64,000 bases of DNA from Paenibacillus hexagrammi (GTDB lineage: Bacteria > Bacillota > Bacilli > Paenibacillales > NBRC-103111), in NCBI RefSeq assembly GCF_021513275.1, contig NZ_CP090978.1:1798001-1862000 (forward strand), in the 5' to 3' direction. Positions 58,336 to 64,000 of this stretch are shown here, piece after piece. A model generated the notes under the pieces. That model saw only the letters and a program-made list of their open reading frames with translations. It was not told the origin of the DNA and did not search any database. A program made the translations under genes and the position numbers. Every line of letters starts with the position of its first letter. Position 1 is the first letter of the stretch.

Positions 58336-61300
58336 ATGTCTATACGATTTGTGATCGGGCGGGCCGGAAGCGGAAAGAGCAGGCGCTGTCTGGAAGAAAT
58401 GAAACAACAGCTTTTGGCGAATCCGGAAGGCGAACCGCTAGTTCTGCTCGTACCTGAGCAGGCTACGTTCCAGGCTGAGCATGCCATTGTGTCCGATCCG
58501 GGCATTGGCGGCATGATTCGCGCGCAGGTACTCAGCTTTCACCGCTTGGCTTGGCGCGTCATGCAGGAAGAGGGCGGAACAGCGAGACAGCCGATCGACG
58601 ATACAGGGAAACAAATGCTGCTCACAAGCATTTTACATACTTACAAGCACCAGCTTCGCGTATTCGGACACGCCTCGGAGCAGCTAGGCTTTGTGGATCG
58701 GCTAAATCAGTTGTTTACAGAGTTAAAAAGATACCGCGTCTCGGCGGATCAGCTCGAAGCATTTGAGAAAAGCAATGTGCAGGCTATCGGCGGCAGCGGT
58801 CTGCTGACGGATAAGCTCCATGATATTCGCCTAGTCTTCCGTGTGTTTGAATCGGAGCTGTCCAAGCAGTATCTGGATGGAGAGGATTACTTGACGCTGT
58901 TGGCAGAGCAAACGGCCCATTCGGCTTATTTGCGAAGCGCAGACGTATGGATCGACGGCTTCCATGGTTTTACACCGCAAGAGCTTGCGGTCGTCGGACA
59001 ATTGTTTGCTGTCTGCAAGTCCGTTACGATCACGCTATGTCTGGATCGCCCTTTGGAGGCTGAGGATCAACCCGATGAGCTTGATCTGTTTCATCCGACC
59101 GCGACGACGATGGTTCGGCTGCAGCAATTGATCTGGCAGCTTGGGATCGGTCCTGCGGAAGTCGTCTTGTTACAGCCAGAAACGTTTCCGCGGTTCCAAG
59201 AGAGTCCTGCACTCGCTCATTTGGAAGCTTCATACGATAAGCGGATCGGCGGAGCAGACAGCAAGTTTGTGTCCGAAGAAGGTGTTCAACTGGAAGGGCA
59301 GCTGGTCATCAAGGAAGCAGTCAACCGAAGAGCCGAAGTGGAGGGCGCTGTAAGGGATATTCTTCATCTCGTCAGGGAGAAGCATGTCCGTTACCGCGAT
59401 ATTGCCATTATGGTCCGTAACATGGAGGGCTATAGCGATTTGCTCAAAGCGGTCCTGACCGATTATGGGATACCGCACTTTTTTGATCAGAAAAGAACGG
59501 TTCTGCATCATCCCCTCATTGAATTTATTCGATCGGCGCTCGAGATCGTTCAGCACAACTGGCACTATGACGCCGTGTTCCGCTGTGTCAAAACAGATCT
59601 TCTTCTGCCGGGTGACGATATTACCCTTAGGGAACGAATGGATAAGCTGGAGAATTATGTCCTGGCGTTTGGCATTCAGGGCTACCGGTGGACAGACGGC
59701 AAACCGTGGGCTTACAGGCATCGCATGAATCTGGAACAGCCTGACCTAGCTGAGGATGCTGCGGTTTCCTCAGAGCTTGAGCGCCTGAATGAGGCGAGGA
59801 TGTGGGTGGTAACACCTTTGCATACGTTTGCTGGGCGGCTCAAAAAGGCCAAAAACGTGCAGCAGCAGGTAGAAGCATTGTATGGATTGCTGATGGATGT
59901 AGAGGCCCCGAACAAGCTCGATGCATGGAGTCTTCGGGAGCTTCAGTCAGGCCATCCGGAGAAAGCGCGCGAGCATGGGCAAATGTGGAACAGTGTCATG
60001 GATATGCTTGACCAGCTCGTCGAGACGATGACAGACGATTCCGTATCGACGGAGCTGTTTGCTGCACTGATTGAGACAGGCGCCGAGAGCATGAAGCTTG
60101 GGTTGGTGCCGCCTTCCATGGATCAGGTGCTTATCGGCAGCATGGACCGTACCAGATCGAGTGGTATTCGCTATGCGTACGTACTTGGTGTCAACGATGG
60201 AGTCATTCCGGCACAGATGGATGAAAAAGGGGTACTTACGGAGTCGGAGCGGGAATCGCTCCTGATGTCCGGTTTGCCAATGGCAGACGGCAGTACGAGA
60301 AAGCTGCTGGACGAACAGTTCATCGTGTATACATCCTTGACTGTTCCATCCAATCGACTGTGGCTCAGCTACCCGCTCGCAGATGAAGAGGGCAAATCCC
60401 TGCTGCCGTCCGAGCTGATTAAGCAGCTGCGTCGTTTATTTCCGCAAGTTCGCGAGCAGTTGCTTCTGGCCGAGCCATCTCCCGATTCTAATGAAGCGGA
60501 GCAGTTGGAATACCTGGCACATCCGAACCAGGCACTTTCCTATTTGGCAGTGCGCATGAAGCAATGGATGCAAGGCGGGACGATGCCAGAGCTATGGTGG
60601 GACGTCTACAATTGGTATGCCGTCAAGCCAGAATGGCTGAACAAGATGAACGCGCTCATCCAGGCGATAACTTATACGAACAAAGAGCATAGCTTATCTG
60701 GCCATACTAGCCATCTTTTGTACGGCAAGCATTTAAGGGCGAGTGTGTCACGGATGGAGAAATACGTTGCTTGTCCGTTTGCGCACTTCTTATCCCACGG
60801 GCTGAGACTTCAGGAAAGACGAGTGTTCCGTCTGGATGCTCCCGATATCGGGCAGCTGTTTCATGCTGCATTGAATCAATTTGTGCAAAAGCTTCAGCAG
60901 GATCAGCTGGATTGGGGAGCGCTCACGGCAGAGGAATGCATGGAAAGGTCTTCACAGGTTGTAGATGAGCTTGCCCCGAGATTGCAAGGAGAAATTTTGC
61001 TCAGTTCAAGCCGATATGCCTACATTGCGCGGAAACTGAAGCAAATCGTTGGCAGAGCCGCAGCAGTGCTGGGTGAGCATGCAAGGCACGGCCAATTTGA
61101 ACCGCTCGGATTGGAGATTGATTTTGGACCGGGCAAAGAACTGCCACCGCTAACGTTTCAGCTGGAGAACGGCTGTACGATGGAAATCATCGGACGGATT
61201 GACCGTGTAGACCGAGCGGATGGTGAACAAGGTGTCCTGCTGCGCGTGATCGACTACAAATCAAGCCAGACCTCATTGCATCTGTCCGAAGTGTATTACG

Positions 61301-61869
61301 GCCTTTCTCTTCAGATGCTGACGTATCTGGATGTCATCCTTACACACGCCGAGCAGTGGCTGGGTATCGAAGCTAAGCCCGCCGGTGTACTTTATTTTCA
61401 CGTTCATAATCCGATGCTGCAGCAAAAGAATGCCATAGATCCCGCTGAGGTGGACAAGGAGCTTCGCAAACGTTTTAAGATGAAAGGATTGGTTACGGCC
61501 GACGCAGACGTTGCGGGACTTATGGATGGTCAACTCATTGATGCACCAGGCCATTCGCAGCTGATTCCGGTCGCATTGAAAAAAGATGGAAGCTTCTATA
61601 CGAATTCGTCGGTGGCTACGGATGCCCAGTGGGACATTCTTCGCAACTATGTGCGCAAACAGGTGCGCCGCATTGGGACTGATATTACGAATGGTCACGT
61701 AGATATTGCGCCGTTCCGATTAGGCAAGAAGACCGCTTGCATGCACTGCTCGTATCGATCGGTATGCCAATACGATCCTTTATTTGAAGGCAATGAACAG
61801 CAGGTATGGAAACAGCGGCCTAAAGATCAAGTGTGGTCCGAAATGGAGCAGCATACGGCACCGAAATAA
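58336..61869 (+). CDS. addB: ATP-dependent helicase/deoxyribonuclease subunit B
   Basis: AddB, 1177 residues, has a UvrD-like N-terminal part with Walker A GRAGSGKSRRC (about 8-18) and a C-terminal RecB-type nuclease domain (RVIDYKSS). The four iron-sulfur cysteines are visible: one in VACPFAHFLSHGL and three in CMHCSYRSVCQYD. AddAB processes double-strand breaks for RecA-dependent repair and recognises Chi. AGGAGGG precedes the ATG. It lies 27 bases before addA, the usual addB-addA order. Length is normal. Confidence 0.97.
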   Translation: MSIRFVIGRAGSGKSRRCLEEMKQQLLANPEGEPLVLLVPEQATFQAEHAIVSDPGIGGMIRAQVLSFHRLAWRVMQEEGGTARQPIDDTGKQMLLTSILHTYKHQLRVFGHASEQLGFVDRLNQLFTELKRYRVSADQLEAFEKSNVQAIGGSGLLTDKLHDIRLVFRVFESELSKQYLDGEDYLTLLAEQTAHSAYLRSADVWIDGFHGFTPQELAVVGQLFAVCKSVTITLCLDRPLEAEDQPDELDLFHPTATTMVRLQQLIWQLGIGPAEVVLLQPETFPRFQESPALAHLEASYDKRIGGADSKFVSEEGVQLEGQLVIKEAVNRRAEVEGAVRDILHLVREKHVRYRDIAIMVRNMEGYSDLLKAVLTDYGIPHFFDQKRTVLHHPLIEFIRSALEIVQHNWHYDAVFRCVKTDLLLPGDDITLRERMDKLENYVLAFGIQGYRWTDGKPWAYRHRMNLEQPDLAEDAAVSSELERLNEARMWVVTPLHTFAGRLKKAKNVQQQVEALYGLLMDVEAPNKLDAWSLRELQSGHPEKAREHGQMWNSVMDMLDQLVETMTDDSVSTELFAALIETGAESMKLGLVPPSMDQVLIGSMDRTRSSGIRYAYVLGVNDGVIPAQMDEKGVLTESERESLLMSGLPMADGSTRKLLDEQFIVYTSLTVPSNRLWLSYPLADEEGKSLLPSELIKQLRRLFPQVREQLLLAEPSPDSNEAEQLEYLAHPNQALSYLAVRMKQWMQGGTMPELWWDVYNWYAVKPEWLNKMNALIQAITYTNKEHSLSGHTSHLLYGKHLRASVSRMEKYVACPFAHFLSHGLRLQERRVFRLDAPDIGQLFHAALNQFVQKLQQDQLDWGALTAEECMERSSQVVDELAPRLQGEILLSSSRYAYIARKLKQIVGRAAAVLGEHARHGQFEPLGLEIDFGPGKELPPLTFQLENGCTMEIIGRIDRVDRADGEQGVLLRVIDYKSSQTSLHLSEVYYGLSLQMLTYLDVILTHAEQWLGIEAKPAGVLYFHVHNPMLQQKNAIDPAEVDKELRKRFKMKGLVTADADVAGLMDGQLIDAPGHSQLIPVALKKDGSFYTNSSVATDAQWDILRNYVRKQVRRIGTDITNGHVDIAPFRLGKKTACMHCSYRSVCQYDPLFEGNEQQVWKQRPKDQVWSEMEQHTAPK

Positions 61870-61896
61870 ACAATTGCAGGAAGGAGAGGCATACCG

Positions 61897-64000
61897 ATGT
61901 CAAAACAGTATCCCAAGCCGCAAGGCAGCACATGGACGGACGATCAATGGGACGCGATTACGCTAAGCGGCCAAAACATGCTTGTTGCTGCTGCAGCAGG
62001 CTCCGGCAAAACAGCGGTGCTGGTCGAACGGATTATCCGTCGGATTTCCGATGAATGGAACCCCGTGGATGTAGACCGCTTGCTGGTGGCTACCTTTACG
62101 AAAGCTGCTGCTTCCGAGATGAAACACCGCATTCGTGAAGCGCTGGAGAAGGAGCTGACCAAGCAGCCGCACTCCCAGCACCTGCGTAAGCAGCTTGCCC
62201 TGATGGGGCGTGCTTCGATTACCACGCTGCACTCATTTTGTTTGGAAGTCATTCAACGTTATTTCAGCTTAATTAAGCTGGATCCGGGTTTCCGTATTGC
62301 GAATGAGACTGAAGGGGAGCTTTTGCGGTACGATTTGCTTCAGGAAATGCTCGAGCAGTACTACTCGGAGAGCGTAGAGGACAGTGCATTTTGGCGCTTG
62401 ATGGATTCCTTCAGCGGGGAGCGCAGCGATGACGCCATCATGCAGCTGATCTTGAAGCTTTACGATGTGTCAAGAAGCCATCCGTGGCCGTCATATTGGC
62501 TGAGATCGATGGCATCTATGTTCGGGCCGCAGCCTATCGTTTCTGCCGAGCCGAATATGGATGAAGCGGCTGCCGCCATGCAAGAGGCGATGCCATTAGT
62601 TGCAGCTGGCGCAGCGCCTGCTGATTATTCCTTATGGGTACAAAGCCTTGTTCAGGATGTGAAGCTGGAGCTGGAAGGCGCAGCTGATCTTCTAAGGCAG
62701 GCGCAGGACGTCATAGATATGCCAGGTGGCCCTGCGCCTTATCAGGATAATTTGAGGGATGATCTACTGCTCGTGGATAGTCTTCGGGAAGCGGCGTCTA
62801 CTTCTTGGCCGTCGATGTACGAGGCATTTCAAGCTGCTTCCTTCGGCAAGCTGAAGGCCTGCAAGGGCGATGATTATGACAAGGAGCTGCAGGAAGAGGT
62901 CAAAGAGCTGCGCAACCGCGCGAAGGATATCATCGGCAAAATCCGTGAAGATCTGTTCGGCAGGACGCCGGAGCAGTTCGGTCAGGAGCTGGCGGAGCTG
63001 GCCCCTGTGCTTCATACACTTGTAGATCTCGTCCTGGATTTTGGCGCAAGATATCAGGCGGCGAAAGCCGACAAGGGTTTAATTGATTTTGCCGATTTGG
63101 AGCATTATTGCTTGCAAATCTTATGCCAAAGCGGGTCCATGCCCGGAGAGCTGTATCCTTCTGAGGCTGCGCTTGCTTATCGAAAGCAGTTTGCTGAAGT
63201 GCTGCTGGATGAATATCAGGATACGAATCGTGTGCAAGAGGCGATTGTGGAGCTTATCTCCAACTCCAAACCAGGTAATCGGTTTATGGTTGGCGATGTG
63301 AAGCAGAGTATTTATCGCTTTCGTTTGGCGGAGCCAGGACTCTTTTTGGAGAAATATAAAGCATTCAGATCAAGTAAAGAATCGGCCGTTCTCGAATCAC
63401 AGAAGCAGCAAGCAGCAGGCCTCCGGATTGATTTGGCGAGGAACTTCCGCAGCCGGAGTGAGGTGGTGCATGCCGTTAACTATGTGTTCAAGCAGGTTAT
63501 GAACGAAACGGTCGGGGAAATTGAATACGATGAGCAAGCGGAGCTCGTATACGGAGCAGGGTATCCTCCGCCGGCCGCAGATTGCGCTGTGGAAATGCTC
63601 ATCATTGACAAAATGACTGAGGCGGAAGAATCATCTGAACCCGAGGAAAATGATACGGAACCATCCAGCAGTTCAGAAACATCAGCGGGTTCGTCGCCAT
63701 CAGAAGCTCTCGATCCCGTTCAGGATGCGCAGGAGCTGGAGACGGTGCAGCTGGAAGCGCGCGCGATGGCGAGTCAGATTCGCGAACTGGTGGGAGAAGG
63801 AAGCGACCGGCAGGCCTTCCAGGTGTTTGATAAACGCACGGGAGGAACACGTCCGGCCACGTACCGGGATATTGTGATATTACTTCGAGCTACCTCGGCA
63901 TGGGCGCCGGTTATTATTGAAGAGCTGAAGGGAATGGGCATTCCTGCTTATGCCGATTTGAGCACGGGATATTTCTCGGCGACAGAGGTTGAGGTCATGA
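61897..64000 (+). CDS. addA: ATP-dependent helicase/nuclease subunit A, 5' part
   Basis: The first ~701 codons of AddA are present and run off the window without a stop (the full protein is usually about 1,200-1,350 residues). The UvrD/Rep helicase motifs are AAAAGSGKTAVLVERII (motif I), ATFTKAAASEMKHRI (Ia), IDFADLEHY, VLLDEYQDTNRVQ (II) and VGDVKQSIYRFRLAEP (III). AGGAAGGAGAGG precedes the ATG. It is the partner of addB directly upstream. Confidence 0.97.
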   Translation, partial: MSKQYPKPQGSTWTDDQWDAITLSGQNMLVAAAAGSGKTAVLVERIIRRISDEWNPVDVDRLLVATFTKAAASEMKHRIREALEKELTKQPHSQHLRKQLALMGRASITTLHSFCLEVIQRYFSLIKLDPGFRIANETEGELLRYDLLQEMLEQYYSESVEDSAFWRLMDSFSGERSDDAIMQLILKLYDVSRSHPWPSYWLRSMASMFGPQPIVSAEPNMDEAAAAMQEAMPLVAAGAAPADYSLWVQSLVQDVKLELEGAADLLRQAQDVIDMPGGPAPYQDNLRDDLLLVDSLREAASTSWPSMYEAFQAASFGKLKACKGDDYDKELQEEVKELRNRAKDIIGKIREDLFGRTPEQFGQELAELAPVLHTLVDLVLDFGARYQAAKADKGLIDFADLEHYCLQILCQSGSMPGELYPSEAALAYRKQFAEVLLDEYQDTNRVQEAIVELISNSKPGNRFMVGDVKQSIYRFRLAEPGLFLEKYKAFRSSKESAVLESQKQQAAGLRIDLARNFRSRSEVVHAVNYVFKQVMNETVGEIEYDEQAELVYGAGYPPPAADCAVEMLIIDKMTEAEESSEPEENDTEPSSSSETSAGSSPSEALDPVQDAQELETVQLEARAMASQIRELVGEGSDRQAFQVFDKRTGGTRPATYRDIVILLRATSAWAPVIIEELKGMGIPAYADLSTGYFSATEVEVM

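Overview
The window looks like a chromosomal segment of a Gram-positive endospore former of the Paenibacillus type (Paenibacillaceae). Three things support this: spore genes (spoVAC/AD/AE, gpr, spoIIP, a gerA-type operon), strong AGGAGG ribosome sites with some TTG/GTG starts, and a gene order that follows the Bacillus subtilis yqeG-to-yqeW region closely (yqeG-yqeH-aroE-yhbY-nadD-yqeK-rsfS-yqeM ... comER/comEA-comEB-comEC ... holA-rpsT-gpr-spoIIP-yqxA-lepA-hemW-hrcA-grpE-dnaK-dnaJ-prmA-rsmE-mtaB ... yqeW). No tRNA, rRNA, transposase, integrase or CRISPR array was found.

Layout. 1-3250: a spore-membrane cassette with a small DUF1657 gene divergent from a DUF421+DUF1657 fusion, then spoVAC-spoVAD-spoVAEb. 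3248-8150: a MoxR-DUF58-transglutaminase operon whose long leader carries six tandem 40-bp hairpin repeats. 8174-15046: an esterase, then the housekeeping run yqeG to yqeM. 15059-17911: leuS behind a leucine T-box. 17974-24430: the late-competence block, with a metY-like gene inside it. 24456-28512: a leftward gerAA-gerAB-gerAC operon plus a 47-codon membrane ORF. 28825-30738: an ECF sigma factor and its membrane anti-sigma factor. 31053-37398: holA, rpsT, gpr, spoIIP, yqxA, lepA. 37466-45815: hemW, an ArgA-like acetyltransferase behind ARG-box sequences, and the CIRCE-hrcA-chaperonin-grpE-dnaK-dnaJ heat-shock cluster. 45830-50279: an accessory block (PHO-box-like promoter, PhoX-family phosphatase, multicopper oxidase, two small genes). 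50314-58206: prmA, an M50 protease, rsmE, mtaB, NUDIX, deoC, convergent yqeW, and an rRNA methyltransferase. 58336-64000: addB and the first part of addA.

The conserved backbone deals with ribosome assembly and translation (yqeH, yhbY, rsfS, lepA, prmA, rsmE, mtaB, leuS), protein quality control and recombination. Sporulation, germination, phosphate and envelope-stress modules are inserted between its blocks.

The observations most worth follow-up are the six-hairpin leader; the 2Duf-like fusion with spoVA genes; a group III (archaeal-type) chaperonin inside the hrcA-dnaK cluster; two ARG-box-like sites laid over a promoter for an acetyltransferase; and an exactly phased A AAA AAG slippery site in rsfS. 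Four conserved genes (rsfS, comEC, gerAC and the rRNA methyltransferase) are each broken by one base. Three of these breaks are clearly at homopolymer runs and the comEC one may be. Base-calling error must therefore be excluded before any of them is given biological meaning.
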